Counted from the stretch's first letter, positions 19,583 through 28,974 are shown. The stretch is DNA of 64,000 nucleotides from Palleronia caenipelagi (GCF_007004065.1 NZ_VFSV01000010.1:1-64000); one strand, 5' to 3'. Numbers and translations are program-made. The notes: generated from the sequence alone by a model not told the origin.

Positions 19583-20434
19583 TCAGGGCTTGAGGAAGCC
19601 GTTACGGCCGGAACGGGCGGGATCGGAGCGGTAGCTGCCGAGGAACTTCGAATAGGAGATGTGCTGCTCGATCTCACGCATGGCAGCGATCAGGTTTTCT
19701 GCCTCGGAGCCGCAGCCGATATCCAGATAGAAGGTCGGCAGCTCTGTCCGCTCGGAGATCATGTAGGTCTCCAGTTTTGTAATATTCACGTCATGGGAGC
19801 CGAACACGGCCAGCGCTTTGACCAGACTGCCCGGTTCGTGGCCGACCTGAATGATCAGCGATGACATGTCGTGGGACGGGTCGGTCTGGGCCTCCCGCGA
19901 GACAATCACAAACCGCGTGATGTTGTCGTCTCGGTTGGAGATTCCCTTATGCAGGACAGTGCCGCCATAGTGCTGAGCGGCGAACTCGGAGCCGATCGCC
20001 GCCAGATGCCGGTCGCCGGACTCGACGACTTCGCGCACCGCGGTGGCGGTATCGGAGCGTGTCTTGTGGGTTGTTTCGGGGAAGCGGTCCTTGAGGAAAT
20101 GTGAGCTCTGCAGGAAGCCCTGCGGGTGCGAGAAAATCGAGTGGATCTCTGCCTCGACCGTGGGGCCGCAGGTGACGAGGCAGTGCGACACGTCAAGGAG
20201 CAGCTCACCGGTGATGAACAGCTCCATGCCGACCACCAGACGATGCACGTCGGGGATGCGGCCCGATTCGGAGTTCTCCAGCGGCAGCACCGCTTCGGTG
20301 ACCTCGCCACTCTCGGCCGCAGCGACGAGATCCTCGAAGCTGGGATAGGGCACATGCTCGGCTTCGGGACGCAGGCGGGATGCGGCCTGATGGGAATAGC
20401 TGCCTGGCTGGCCAAGATAGCCGATCTTCGTCAT
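19583..20434 (-). CDS. pheA: Prephenate dehydratase
   Basis: A 283-residue monofunctional enzyme converting prephenate to phenylpyruvate for phenylalanine synthesis. The catalytic TRSDTATA motif is at 125-132 and NITRF at 171-175. A regulatory ACT domain (about 191-270) contains GSLVKALAVFGSHDVNITKLETY, which should confer phenylalanine feedback. No chorismate mutase domain is fused. The start overlaps the stop of the upstream prephenate dehydrogenase gene by 4 bases. Confidence 0.94.
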   Translation of the reverse strand: MTKIGYLGQPGSYSHQAASRLRPEAEHVPYPSFEDLVAAAESGEVTEAVLPLENSESGRIPDVHRLVVGMELFITGELLLDVSHCLVTCGPTVEAEIHSIFSHPQGFLQSSHFLKDRFPETTHKTRSDTATAVREVVESGDRHLAAIGSEFAAQHYGGTVLHKGISNRDDNITRFVIVSREAQTDPSHDMSSLIIQVGHEPGSLVKALAVFGSHDVNITKLETYMISERTELPTFYLDIGCGSEAENLIAAMREIEQHISYSKFLGSYRSDPARSGRNGFLKP

Positions 20435-21279
20435 TCGTCAGAACTCCTGCTGAGGGACGCGGCCCGCGCGGATGCGCGGCCCAGCCTGTCCATGAGGTCG
20501 GTGGTGTCGCCTTTGGCGAAGGATTCGCGCAGGCGCATGAGGTCCAGGATCACGTCATCGAGCGCTGCCGAGACATGGGGCGCATTCTGCTGGAATATGC
20601 CCGCCCACATGGCCGTATTGTCGCTGGCGAAATGGGTCATCTCGCGGGTCGAGCGCGAGGCGAGAGAAACCAGATCGCCTGCATCAATCCCGTCCAGCAT
20701 TTGTGCATAGCCGTAGGACAGGAGATGCGGCAGGTGCGAGGTCCGCGCCAGCAGGGCATCGTGGGATTTTGGGTCCATACGGAACACGGTCATGCCGAGA
20801 GACGCGAGGAAGTGCTCGACGGTCTCAATGTCGTCGTCGCTGTTCCCGGGATGGGGTGTGATCACGAACCGGGTGCGGATCAGCGCATCGGGTTCAGCTT
20901 CGAACGGGCCCGGGCTGTTGCCGCCCGAGAGCGGGTGACCGCCCACGAAACGCGGCACGTCGGAGAGCTCGGTGGTGATCCGTTCCTTGACGGAGGCGAC
21001 ATCGAACATCAGCGGGTTGCCCGCCGCCGCGATCTCGCGCGCCAGTCCGGTCACCGCATCGGGGGGGCAGGCGAGACAGATCAGATCGCAGGTGGCCAGC
21101 TCCGTCGCGCAATGGGCCCATTTGATCCGCGGCAGCCGTGCCGAGACAGCCGCCCGATAAGCGCCGTTGGGTTCGACCGCGTGCACGGTGATCTCCGGAT
21201 GACGCTCGGCGATCAGTTCCGCCAGAGCCGCGCCGATGAGGCCGGTTCCGACAATGCCGATATGGGTGGGCTGATCCAT
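20431..21279 (-). CDS. tyrA: Prephenate/arogenate dehydrogenase
   Basis: A 282-residue NAD(P)-dependent enzyme of tyrosine synthesis. The dinucleotide fold starts with GIVGTGLIG (8-16); the HPLSGG motif is at 115-120 and the SHLPH segment (181-185) carries the likely catalytic His. The frame is open far upstream, across the convergent-looking region under the MFS gene, but the family start and the ATG at 21279 with ggagaga before it fix the N-terminus. Coupled to pheA by an ATGA overlap. Whether prephenate or arogenate is preferred cannot be told. Confidence 0.92.
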   Translation of the reverse strand: MDQPTHIGIVGTGLIGAALAELIAERHPEITVHAVEPNGAYRAAVSARLPRIKWAHCATELATCDLICLACPPDAVTGLAREIAAAGNPLMFDVASVKERITTELSDVPRFVGGHPLSGGNSPGPFEAEPDALIRTRFVITPHPGNSDDDIETVEHFLASLGMTVFRMDPKSHDALLARTSHLPHLLSYGYAQMLDGIDAGDLVSLASRSTREMTHFASDNTAMWAGIFQQNAPHVSAALDDVILDLMRLRESFAKGDTTDLMDRLGRASARAASLSRSSDE

Positions 21280-21341
21280 CTCTCTCCCTTTGCTCACCCC
21301 ATCGTTTTGCAAATGGCGCCGAGGAGTGCAATTGCCCAAAG

Positions 21342-22547
21342 TCACATCAGGGTCGAATCCCGTCGGTCCAGCCAGATGAGCGACAGTCCGGAGGCGACCA
21401 CCAGCCCCGCTGCGAGATAGGCCACGGTTCCGTAGCTGCCGAGGGCCGTGCCTGCGGCAAAGATGGCGGAGGCTGCAATCTGCGCGCCGAGATTGCAGAT
21501 GGCGACCAGCGATCCTCCGGCGCCGGGGCGGCTGGCCATCAGGTCCTGAAGGTACTGCATCGGTTGGGTCAGGAGCACCGCCGCGCCCATCGCCGCCAGA
21601 ACCGGCAGGCCCCAGAGGAGCGACGTCTCGGCAATCAGCGGGAACAGGATCAGAAAGCTCGCGTGGATCACCGCACCCAGCGCGATGAGCCTGGTGCGCC
21701 CGAGCAGGAGGAGCGGCCGCCGCAGCGCCAGCATGAAGGGCACTTCGAAACCGGCCACCAGCGCTGTGAACAACGCCACATCGGCGGTGCCCCGGCCTTC
21801 GATCCCTGTGAGGATGAGGCCCGTGAGGGTAAGGTAGACCATCACCCCCATGAGCACGCCGATGAGCAGGAGGACACGACTGATCACCGCAGGCTGGGTC
21901 AGCTCGCGCAGGGCAGCGCGCAGGCTGAGGCCGGACGCTCCGTCCTGCCAACGGGTCTGGCCGTCCTTTGGCCAGGCAAAGACAAAGATCGCCGCGATGA
22001 TGCCCACGCCCAACGCGCCGCCTGCATAGATGGAGATGATCGGAACGCCCGCCTCGAAGGCCATCGACCAGAGCGGCAGGATGATCAACCACGGGAGGGC
22101 CAGAATGGCCCGGATAGCCGAGAGGATTGCGGCGGCGTCTGCGGGACCGTGATGGCTCGCGGCGAGGCGCGAGAGCGTAAAGATCTGGGAAAATAGCGTC
22201 GCGCTGAGCGGGAAGATCACCATATGCGCGGCCAGAAACGTCCAGTGGCTTTGGGTCGTCCAGACCAGCGCTGCGCCGCCGAACCCTGCCAGCGCGGCTA
22301 GTCGGGCAGCGTTGCGTCGGCGGCCTGTTTGATCGGTGAGGATCCCGACCCCGATGGCGCAGACCAGCGATAGGGTAGAGCCGGTCACATACATGACCGC
22401 AAATGCGGGATCTGACATGCCGAACCAGCGGATCGCCATCACCGACTGCATCGGCCCAATGGAGGCTGTAAAACTGCCGGTGAAGAACGCCGCAATCGCG
22501 AGAAGGCGCAGGATCGGGTCTTGGGTGATGAGGCGGAGGGCGTTCAT
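21342..22547 (-). CDS. MFS transporter (sugar-efflux/SetA-like)
   Basis: A 401-residue major facilitator protein with about twelve hydrophobic helices. It begins with a short cytoplasmic start (MNALRLITQDPILRLL) and has the loop 2-3 basic motif (GILTDQTGRRRNAARL). The general look (IGPMQSVMAIRWFGMSDPAFAVMYVTGS) resembles SetA-type efflux transporters. It lies on the same strand just upstream of tyrA with a 62-base gap. Substrate is unknown. Confidence 0.82.
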   Translation of the reverse strand: MNALRLITQDPILRLLAIAAFFTGSFTASIGPMQSVMAIRWFGMSDPAFAVMYVTGSTLSLVCAIGVGILTDQTGRRRNAARLAALAGFGGAALVWTTQSHWTFLAAHMVIFPLSATLFSQIFTLSRLAASHHGPADAAAILSAIRAILALPWLIILPLWSMAFEAGVPIISIYAGGALGVGIIAAIFVFAWPKDGQTRWQDGASGLSLRAALRELTQPAVISRVLLLIGVLMGVMVYLTLTGLILTGIEGRGTADVALFTALVAGFEVPFMLALRRPLLLLGRTRLIALGAVIHASFLILFPLIAETSLLWGLPVLAAMGAAVLLTQPMQYLQDLMASRPGAGGSLVAICNLGAQIAASAIFAAGTALGSYGTVAYLAAGLVVASGLSLIWLDRRDSTLM

Positions 22548-22594
22548 GATAGCGCTATCGAGCGCCCTGCCGCTTTCGTCAAGAGGGGGCTGTC

Positions 22595-23137
22595 TTAGCC
22601 AGCCAGTGCCGAGAGGGCTTCGTCCAGCGCAGACAGTAGCGTGTCCGAGGTCAGCGTGTCGTTCTCAGCGTCGTAGGCTTCGTTCCAGACGGGGACGCTC
22701 AGCTTGCCCTTGATCTCAGTGCCGAAGAACTGTGCGGAATTTTCGGCAAGGTTCAGCACGGAAGTGGCGCCGCCCGGTCCGGGGGAAGTGGCGAGGATCA
22801 CCATGGGGCGGTCCTGATAGACCTTGCCGTCAATCCGGCTCATCCAGTCAAAGCTGTTCTTCCACGCTGCCGTGTAATTTCCGTTATGCTCGGCAAAGGA
22901 GATGATCAACGCATCCGCTGAGCCGATTTTCTCGAACAGCGCGTGTGCATTGGCCGGGATCCCGTCCGCGGTCTCACGGTCGATAGAATAGAGCGGCATC
23001 TCGTAGTCGTTCAGATCAACGGTCATGATCTCCGCGTCGGCGGCGTGCTGCGCCTTGAAGCGGTTTGCGGCCAACGTGGCGAGCTTGGCATTGATCGAGT
23101 CGCGGCTGGTGCTGGCGCCGAAAGCAAGAATTTTCAT
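22595..23137 (-). CDS. NAD(P)H-dependent FMN reductase family protein
   Basis: A 180-residue flavodoxin-fold reductase. The N-terminal phosphate-binding loop is FGASTSRDSINAKLA, and the YSIDRE...ADALIISFAEHNGNYTAAWKNSFDW segment with TSPGPGGATSV is typical of NADPH-dependent FMN reductases (chromate/quinone reductase-like). The ATG at 23137 was chosen over an upstream in-frame Met because homologues start MKILAFGAS and agggact lies upstream. A monocistronic gene between the MFS gene and hemC. Confidence 0.88.
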   Translation of the reverse strand: MKILAFGASTSRDSINAKLATLAANRFKAQHAADAEIMTVDLNDYEMPLYSIDRETADGIPANAHALFEKIGSADALIISFAEHNGNYTAAWKNSFDWMSRIDGKVYQDRPMVILATSPGPGGATSVLNLAENSAQFFGTEIKGKLSVPVWNEAYDAENDTLTSDTLLSALDEALSALAG

Positions 23138-23238
23138 TTCAGTCCCTTTGGGTTGACGTTGCGTTGGATCGCAGATGGCTCTGTGCGCCCACGATATCAA
23201 CTCTCAGAATACGTAGGCGCGTGTGCGCCAGCGAACAG

Positions 23239-24195
23239 TCAGGCCGTGGGCGTCGGCTCGCGCCAGTCAAAGAACCCTTCGCCTGCGCGTCCCAGCAACG
23301 TTTCCGCGAGCTGCGCCCCGAGTCTCGCGCCGTCGGAAACCGGGCCGCTGATCTGGTCAGAGAGGCTTTCCGACCCGTCGGGCCGCAGGATTTCGCCACG
23401 CAGCGTCAGCGTGTCGCCGTCGAGCGTCGCCAGTCCGGCAATGGGCGTCTCGCAGGACCCATCGAGACGCGCGAGAAACGCGCGCTCGGCGGCGAGGCGC
23501 AGGCCCGTCTCGGTGTCGTGGATGGCGGACAGCATGTGGGCCGTCAGCGGATCATCCGCCCGGCGCTCGATCCCGATGGCACCCTGCGCCACGGCGGGCA
23601 GCAAGTCGTCCTCGGAAATTGCCACGCGCGGCACATCATCATAGCCGAGCCGGTTCAGCCCGGCCATGGCGAGAAAGGTCGCGGCGGCCACGCCTTTTTC
23701 CAGCTTGGCCAGCCGGGTCTGGACGTTGCCCCGGAACTCCACGACCTCCAGATCGGGCCGCCGGTGCAGGAGTTGTGCCTTGCGCCGCAGGGATGAGGTC
23801 CCAACAACAGTGCCCGGTGCCAGATCCCCGAGGGTCCCGCCTGCCAGCGAGATGAACGCGTCGCGGGGATCCTCGCGGGGCAGGTAGGTCTCCAGCACCA
23901 GCCCGTCCGGTTGCTGGGTCGGCATGTCCTTCATCGAGTGTACCGCGATGTCGATATCCCCGGACAGGAGCGCGTCCTCGATTTCCTTTGTGAACAGGCC
24001 CTTGCCGCCGATTTCTTTGAGCGGGCGGTCGATAATCCGGTCGCCCGTGGTCTTGATCACCACGATGCTGAACGCTTCGTAGGGCAGGTCAAAGGCCCGG
24101 GCGAGCCGGTCGCGCGTTTCATTGGCCTGGGCAAGCGCCAGCGGCGAGCCGCGGGTGCCGATTTTCAGCGGGGTGTCGGGGCGAGGCATATCCAT
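23239..24195 (-). CDS. hemC: Hydroxymethylbilane synthase (porphobilinogen deaminase)
   Basis: A 318-residue enzyme that joins four porphobilinogen units in heme/chlorophyll synthesis. The N-terminal [12 protein letters not shown], the HSMKDMP loop with catalytic Asp (residue 90), the SSLRRKAQL arginines, and the dipyrromethane-anchoring Cys248 ([10 protein letters not shown]) are present. Either ATG at 24195 or 24189 could be used; no strong ribosome site favours one. It is divergent from hemE, with about 105 bases between them that must hold both promoters. Confidence 0.95.
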   Translation of the reverse strand: MDMPRPDTPLKIGTRGSPLALAQANETRDRLARAFDLPYEAFSIVVIKTTGDRIIDRPLKEIGGKGLFTKEIEDALLSGDIDIAVHSMKDMPTQQPDGLVLETYLPREDPRDAFISLAGGTLGDLAPGTVVGTSSLRRKAQLLHRRPDLEVVEFRGNVQTRLAKLEKGVAAATFLAMAGLNRLGYDDVPRVAISEDDLLPAVAQGAIGIERRADDPLTAHMLSAIHDTETGLRLAAERAFLARLDGSCETPIAGLATLDGDTLTLRGEILRPDGSESLSDQISGPVSDGARLGAQLAETLLGRAGEGFFDWREPTPTA

Positions 24196-24300
24196 GGGAC
24201 AATGGGTAGCGGCGCTCTGCGGGCAGGGCAATGGGGTGCGCGACTTGACAGCGCTTCCGTCCCGGTTGACCAAGCGAAGAACGTGACGAGGGAGAGCCTT

Positions 24301-25332
24301 ATGGCCGAAAAGACGATCTTGCGAGCCCTGGCCGGTGAGGTTCAGGACGTGCCGCCCATCTGGATGATGCGGCAGGCGGGGCGCTATCTGCCCGAATACC
24401 GGGCGACGCGGGCGCAGGCGGGCGATTTCCTGTCGCTGTGCTATAATCCGGAGCTGGCCGCTGAGGTGACTCTCCAGCCGATCCGGCGCTACGGCTTCGA
24501 TGCGGCAATCCTGTTTGCCGACATCCTGCTGGTGCCGCAGGCCTTGGGGGCGGATCTGTGGTTTGTCACAGGTGAGGGGCCACGGCTGTCGCTGACTGAT
24601 ACGCCGGACAAGCTCGCCGCCCTGCGTCCCGTTGAGGAGATCCACGAGACGTTGTCGCCGGTCTATGAGACGGTCTCGATCCTGTCGCGCGAATTGCCCA
24701 AGGAAACGACGCTGATCGGATTTGCTGGCGCACCCTGGACCGTTGCGACCTACATGATCGCCGGGCGTGGCACACCGGATCAGGGACCTGCGCATGCGCT
24801 GAAGGCCGAGGACCGCGCGACCTTTGAAGGCCTGTTAAACCTCATCACCGACGCCACGATCGAATATCTGTCCCGCCAGATCGACGCGGGGGCTGAGGTG
24901 GTGAAGCTGTTCGACAGCTGGGCCGGTTCGCTTTCGCCGGAGGATTTCCACGCCTACGCGCTGGAGCCCGCCAAAAAGATCATCGCCGCGCTCAAGGCCC
25001 GCCATCCGAATGTGCCGATTATAGCTTTCCCGCGCGGGGCAGGTGAGGGCTATGTGGGCTTTGCCAAAGAGACTGGCGCCGATGCGGTAGCTCTGGATCA
25101 GGGCACCGATGCCGATTGGGCCGCGAGGCACGTGCAGGTCGATGGCTGTGTGCAGGGCAATCTTGCGCCCGAACATATGGTGACCGGGGGAGAGGCGCTC
25201 GACGCGGAGGTGCGACGTATCCGGCAGGCGTTCTCGGGCGGGCCACATATTTTCAACCTCGGCCACGGGATTACGCCGGATGCGGACCCGGAGAACGTGG
25301 CGCGGATGATCGAAGTCCTGCGCGAGCGGTGA
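24301..25332 (+). CDS. hemE: Uroporphyrinogen decarboxylase
   Basis: A 343-residue enzyme that decarboxylates uroporphyrinogen III to coproporphyrinogen III. The family signatures [13 protein letters not shown] (about 22-34) and [13 protein letters not shown] are intact, as is the C-terminal [16 protein letters not shown]. The ATG at 24301 with gagggagagcctt fixes the start; the frame is open far upstream but that stretch is antisense to hemC. Divergent from hemC and convergent with hemF, making a three-gene heme cluster. Confidence 0.96.
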   Translation: MAEKTILRALAGEVQDVPPIWMMRQAGRYLPEYRATRAQAGDFLSLCYNPELAAEVTLQPIRRYGFDAAILFADILLVPQALGADLWFVTGEGPRLSLTDTPDKLAALRPVEEIHETLSPVYETVSILSRELPKETTLIGFAGAPWTVATYMIAGRGTPDQGPAHALKAEDRATFEGLLNLITDATIEYLSRQIDAGAEVVKLFDSWAGSLSPEDFHAYALEPAKKIIAALKARHPNVPIIAFPRGAGEGYVGFAKETGADAVALDQGTDADWAARHVQVDGCVQGNLAPEHMVTGGEALDAEVRRIRQAFSGGPHIFNLGHGITPDADPENVARMIEVLRER

Positions 25333-25341
25333 GGGAAGGGC

Positions 25342-25360
25342 GCTCCGGTCAGGCCGGAGC
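25342..25360. terminator. Hairpin between convergent hemE and hemF
   Basis: GCTCCGG, loop tcagg, CCGGAGC, without a T-run. Its position in the 45-base gap between convergent genes suggests a shared terminator. Confidence 0.45.
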
Positions 25361-25377
25361 CCACGCTGCGCGAGCAA

Positions 25378-26283
25378 TCAGACCCATTTGGCCAGCGGCG
25401 GCAGGCTCATGAGGACGGCATTGGCGTCGTGCCCGGTCTCCAGCCCGAATTTCGTACCCCGGTCATAGACCAGGTTATATTCTGCATAGAGCCCGCGATG
25501 CACGAGCTGGGTGTCCTTATCGGCCTCGGTAAAGCTCTGGCCGCGGCGCTTCTCGACGAGTGGCACGAAGGCGGGCAGGAAGGCGCGGCCAATGTCCTGC
25601 GTCAGGGCGAAATCCGCCTCCCAGTCGCCCGAGCACTGGTCATCCATGAAGATCCCGCCGACGCCGCGCGCCCGGCCCCGATGCGGCACATAGAAATACT
25701 CATCTGCCCAGGCCTTCAGGCGCGGGTAGTGATCCGTCCCGTGGGGATCCAGATGGGCCTGCTGGGTGGCGTGGAAATGGGCGGTGTCTTCGTCATATTC
25801 GATGCAGGGATTGAGGTCCGAGCCGCCGCCGAACCACCATGCATGGGGGGTCCAGAACATTCGTGTGTTCATATGGACCGCAGGCACATGAGGGTTCTGC
25901 ATATGGGCTACGAGGGAAATCCCCGACGCCCAGAAGCGCGGATCAGACGTCATGCCCGGAATGCCCTTCCGCGCGGCCATGGCGGCCTGCGCCCGTTCGC
26001 CAAGGGTGCCGTAGACGGTCGAGACGTTCACGCCGACCTTTTCAAACACACGTCCACCGCGCATGACGCTCATCAGGCCGCCGCCCGCATCTCCACCATC
26101 GGGTGCGGCGCGGTGGGTCTCTGTCACCTCGAACCGGCCCGGCGCCTGATCGGCAAAAGGGCCGTCGGCGTGGGTGTCTTCCAGCTCTTCGAAAGCGGCG
26201 ACAATCTGGTCCCGCAGGCGGCGGAACCAGTCCGCTGCTCGGGCCCGTTCGGGGGCGAGGTCTTCGGTCATAGGCGCGTTCAT
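25378..26283 (-). CDS. hemF: Oxygen-dependent coproporphyrinogen III oxidase
   Basis: A 301-residue aerobic enzyme converting coproporphyrinogen III to protoporphyrinogen IX. The HMNTRMFW and WWFGGGSDLNP motifs, the YVPHRGRARGVGGIFMDD stretch and the C-terminal RGLYAEYNLVYDRGTKFGL signature are present. Length matches the family. It is divergent from the small lipoprotein gene, with 76 bases between. No Fnr-like box was visible in that gap. Confidence 0.96.
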   Translation of the reverse strand: MNAPMTEDLAPERARAADWFRRLRDQIVAAFEELEDTHADGPFADQAPGRFEVTETHRAAPDGGDAGGGLMSVMRGGRVFEKVGVNVSTVYGTLGERAQAAMAARKGIPGMTSDPRFWASGISLVAHMQNPHVPAVHMNTRMFWTPHAWWFGGGSDLNPCIEYDEDTAHFHATQQAHLDPHGTDHYPRLKAWADEYFYVPHRGRARGVGGIFMDDQCSGDWEADFALTQDIGRAFLPAFVPLVEKRRGQSFTEADKDTQLVHRGLYAEYNLVYDRGTKFGLETGHDANAVLMSLPPLAKWV

Positions 26284-26359
26284 GCCTAACTCCTAGCATC
26301 TGGCGCAGACGCTGCAATGGGCGATTGTCGCGAAGCGGGGCCGGGTCTACGCTGAAGCC

Positions 26360-26755
26360 ATGAAACTGATCTTGCCCCTTCTTGCCGCCGCAACGATTGC
26401 GGCCTGTATGCCTAGTCAGGATGCGTGCATCCGGGATGCCACCCGCGACCTGCGAACGGTAGATGAGCTGATCGCTCAGCAAGAGCTGATCCTCCAGCGC
26501 GGCTATGCGCTGAAGAAGGAGAAGGAATACGTCCGCCGGTTGAGCCTTTGCTCTGGCATCGGATCATGGGGACATCGCCGCTATGGCGGCGTTGGCACGG
26601 CTTGCGTGGACAGCTTCCCCGTGACCCGGACCGTGCCCGAAGCCGTTAATCTCGACGAGGTCCGCGCGACGCTTGCCAGTCTGCGGGAAAAGCGTGGCGA
26701 ACTCGCCGCGCAGGCCGAACCGAATGTGGCGGCCTGCCGGGCGCGTCCGGCCTGA
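26360..26755 (+). CDS. Small putative lipoprotein with four further cysteines
   Basis: A 131-residue protein with an N-terminal hydrophobic segment ending in a lipobox-like IAAC, Cys16 being the probable lipidated residue. Cys23, Cys64, Cys82 and Cys126 could form two disulfides in the periplasm. The centre has a HRRYGG patch, and the ends are charged and helical (ELIAQQELILQRG and EVRATLASLREKRGEL). No family recognised. It ends 2 bases before the convergent SDR gene. The lipobox lacks the usual Leu at -3, so a plain secreted protein is possible. Confidence 0.7.
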   Translation: MKLILPLLAAATIAACMPSQDACIRDATRDLRTVDELIAQQELILQRGYALKKEKEYVRRLSLCSGIGSWGHRRYGGVGTACVDSFPVTRTVPEAVNLDEVRATLASLREKRGELAAQAEPNVAACRARPA

Positions 26756-26757
26756 GA

Positions 26758-27570
26758 TCAGTGCGCGGCGGTTTCGACCGTATCAAGCAGCGTCCGTCCG
26801 CCATCTACTGTCAGGATTTCGCCGGTAATAAACCCGGCTCCGTCGGAGGCGAGGAATTGCGCTGCCTCCGCCACTTCTGAAGCCGCCGCGATCCGGTGCA
26901 GCGGCGTGGCGCCGATGATCTCCTCGCGTAACCCGTTGGATTGCTTGATGGCACCCTTGAGCGAGGCCGACATGACCGAGCCAAAGGCGATCCCGTTGAC
27001 CCGGATTTTATGCGGGGCGAGGGCGACGGCGAGATTGCGGGTTGCCTGATCGAGCGCTGCCGAAGAAATAGAGTAGGCCATCAGCTCGGGCTGGGTGCGC
27101 CGGGAGGCGATCGAGGACATGTTGATGATCGCCCCGACGGAGCCGCTGCTATGCTCGTCTTCCTCGGCCTGACGGATCATCTGTTTCGCGACCTTCTGGC
27201 TGAGCCGCAGGGAGGTCAGCAGATTCTGCTCCAACAACATTCCTAACACGGGATCATTCGGGTCGAGCGGGTCCGAGACCTCCATCTGGCGAGACGCATT
27301 GACCAGAATGTCGACCCGCTCAAACGCATCCAGCGTGGCGGACAGAAGGTTAGCCACCGTCAACTTTTCCCGCAGATCACCCGCGAAATAGCGCGCAGTG
27401 CCGCCGTCCTCGTCCTTGAGTTCGCCAATCTCGTCGATCAGCCGGGCTTCGTCGATATCTGTCAGCATTACATTTGCGCCGCGGTCAATGAAGTGTCGGG
27501 CGACCGCCAGCCCGACACCGTTCGCGGCGCCCGTGACGATGGCGCATTTGCCCGAAATGGAAAGCGACAT
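26758..27570 (-). CDS. SDR family protein with a substituted catalytic lysine
   Basis: A 270-residue short-chain dehydrogenase fold. The cofactor loop TGAANGVGLAVA, DIDEARL and the NMSSIAS serine segment are normal. The catalytic YxxxK reads YSISS, so the Tyr is kept but Ser replaces Lys. In known SDRs that Lys lowers the Tyr pKa and holds the ribose, so activity may be lost or altered. The C-terminus (FITGEILTVDGG) is typical. It lies 17 bases downstream of rsmC on the same strand and is probably co-transcribed with clpS and rsmC. The role is unknown. Confidence 0.82.
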   Translation of the reverse strand: MSLSISGKCAIVTGAANGVGLAVARHFIDRGANVMLTDIDEARLIDEIGELKDEDGGTARYFAGDLREKLTVANLLSATLDAFERVDILVNASRQMEVSDPLDPNDPVLGMLLEQNLLTSLRLSQKVAKQMIRQAEEDEHSSGSVGAIINMSSIASRRTQPELMAYSISSAALDQATRNLAVALAPHKIRVNGIAFGSVMSASLKGAIKQSNGLREEIIGATPLHRIAAASEVAEAAQFLASDGAGFITGEILTVDGGRTLLDTVETAAH

Positions 27571-27587
27571 GGGAAACTCCCGGTTTA

Positions 27588-28547
27588 TTATCGTGGCGTG
27601 ACGGGGCGGCTTGCCCGCGTCAGCTTGTAGGCATTGGTGCCCGGCAGGTCCTCGACCTCGCGGAACAGGTCCGCGAGGGTTCGCTCATAAGGCAAATGGC
27701 GGTTGGCGACCAGCCAAAGCGTGCCACGCGGTCCAAGGGAGGCCGCTGCAGTCTGTAAAAACGCCCGCCCCAATCCCGGATCGGCCGACCGCCCTTTGTG
27801 AAAGGGCGGGTTGGTGATCACGTGGTCGAGCTTCGCGTCCGGGCGCCACGTCCGCGCATCTGCCCAGTGAAATGTCACGCGAGGATCGGAGACATTTTTT
27901 CGGGCGCAGTCGAGGGATGGCTTGTGGGCCTCGATCAGGGCGCAGAAGCGGATCTCGGGGCTGCGCGAGAGCACAGCCGCCGAGAGCGCGCCCCATCCCG
28001 CCCCCAGATCTGCGACGCTGCCCTTCAAAGAGGGCAGAGCGTCGATCAGCAGCGCCGAGCCGGGGTCTACTCCGTCGGCCGAAAAGCCACCCGGCGGCGT
28101 CACAAACCCCTCCGCCGTCGTCGAGGAATCCCGGATCCAGCCGGAGAAATCACCCGCCTCGATGGCGAAGAGCTTGCCATGGGCCTTGGAGATCACCTCG
28201 CCGGTTTCGCCCAGCTTGCGACACTCTTTCAGGATGCCGTCGATACCGTCGGTCTTTTGCCCGTCTACAAAAACGCGCGCGCCGGTCGCTTTGGCGCGGG
28301 CGATTCTGTCGCGGGCGGCGTCACGGGCACGGGGGATCGACACGATAACCGTCCCGGCAGGCCCTTCGATCCGGTCCCGCATGGGGTACGTGGCGGCGTA
28401 GTGCCCATGTTCCGGCTGGTCTTCGTGGTAAACCGCAATATCGCCTGTGAGGTCAGACAGGTCCGTGTCGGCGGGGGGGCAAACGAGGAGAACCGGCCCC
28501 TCAATCAGATTATTTCGGGCGGCGAGCGTCAGGCGTGCAGAGAGCAG
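27588..28547 (-). CDS. rsmC: 16S rRNA (guanine-N2) methyltransferase RsmC-like, apparent CTG start
   Basis: A class I methyltransferase with motif I (VADLGAGWGALSAAV) and the RsmC/RsmD-type catalytic NPPFHKGR. It would methylate a guanine of 16S rRNA. The first ATG in frame (28382) gives 264 residues and cuts off a family-like N-terminal domain. The frame is open and plausible upstream (LSARLTLAARNN, PVLLVCPPADTDLSDL), but contains no ATG, GTG or TTG. CTG at 28547, placed just after the clpS stop with aaggaa upstream, fits best and gives 319 residues. This start is inferred; the ATG form is the alternative. Confidence 0.8.
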   Translation of the reverse strand: MLSARLTLAARNNLIEGPVLLVCPPADTDLSDLTGDIAVYHEDQPEHGHYAATYPMRDRIEGPAGTVIVSIPRARDAARDRIARAKATGARVFVDGQKTDGIDGILKECRKLGETGEVISKAHGKLFAIEAGDFSGWIRDSSTTAEGFVTPPGGFSADGVDPGSALLIDALPSLKGSVADLGAGWGALSAAVLSRSPEIRFCALIEAHKPSLDCARKNVSDPRVTFHWADARTWRPDAKLDHVITNPPFHKGRSADPGLGRAFLQTAAASLGPRGTLWLVANRHLPYERTLADLFREVEDLPGTNAYKLTRASRPVTPR

Positions 28548-28551
28548 CGTC

Positions 28552-28926
28552 CTATTCCTTTTCCATTGTGCATTGCAGAGGGTGCTGGTGACGGCGGGCG
28601 AAGTCCATCACCTGCGCCACCTTGGTTTCGGCGACCTCAAAGGAAAACACGCCCACGACCGCCAGTCCCTTCTTGTGCACGGTCAGCATGATCTCAAATG
28701 CCTGCGCGTGGTTCAGGCCAAAGAATCGCTCAAGCACATGCACGACAAACTCCATTGGCGTGTAGTCGTCGTTCAGCAGCATGACCTTGTAGAGCGGTGG
28801 GCGCTTGGTCTTGGGACGTGTTTCGAGCACGACGCCAAAATCGCCGTCGCCCCCATCCTCGTTATCATTCTCTGCCATCGTCAGCTCAGCCTCGGTCGTC
28901 CTGGACCCCGATCTCCGGGTCGTCAT
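28552..28926 (-). CDS. clpS: ATP-dependent Clp protease adaptor ClpS
   Basis: A 124-residue adaptor that delivers N-degron substrates to ClpAP. The core [20 protein letters not shown], the [11 protein letters not shown] segment and the C-terminal [12 protein letters not shown] are diagnostic. The N-terminus is variable: ATG at 28926 has ggtgag before it and gives an extended basic leader; an internal ATG (MAENDNEDG) would give about 108 residues. It is divergent from the HAD hydrolase gene and is followed, almost overlapping, by rsmC. Confidence 0.93.
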   Translation of the reverse strand: MTTRRSGSRTTEAELTMAENDNEDGGDGDFGVVLETRPKTKRPPLYKVMLLNDDYTPMEFVVHVLERFFGLNHAQAFEIMLTVHKKGLAVVGVFSFEVAETKVAQVMDFARRHQHPLQCTMEKE

Positions 28927-28974
28927 TTGCTCACCGTCATATAAGATAGGACGGGACCAGCGAAAGGGGGGCAT

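Noticed and set aside
21282-22092. Long upstream extension of the tyrA frame under the MFS gene
   Set aside because: The extension is antisense-frame noise of the MFS gene on the same strand in another frame; the TyrA family start with ATG at 21279 is clear.
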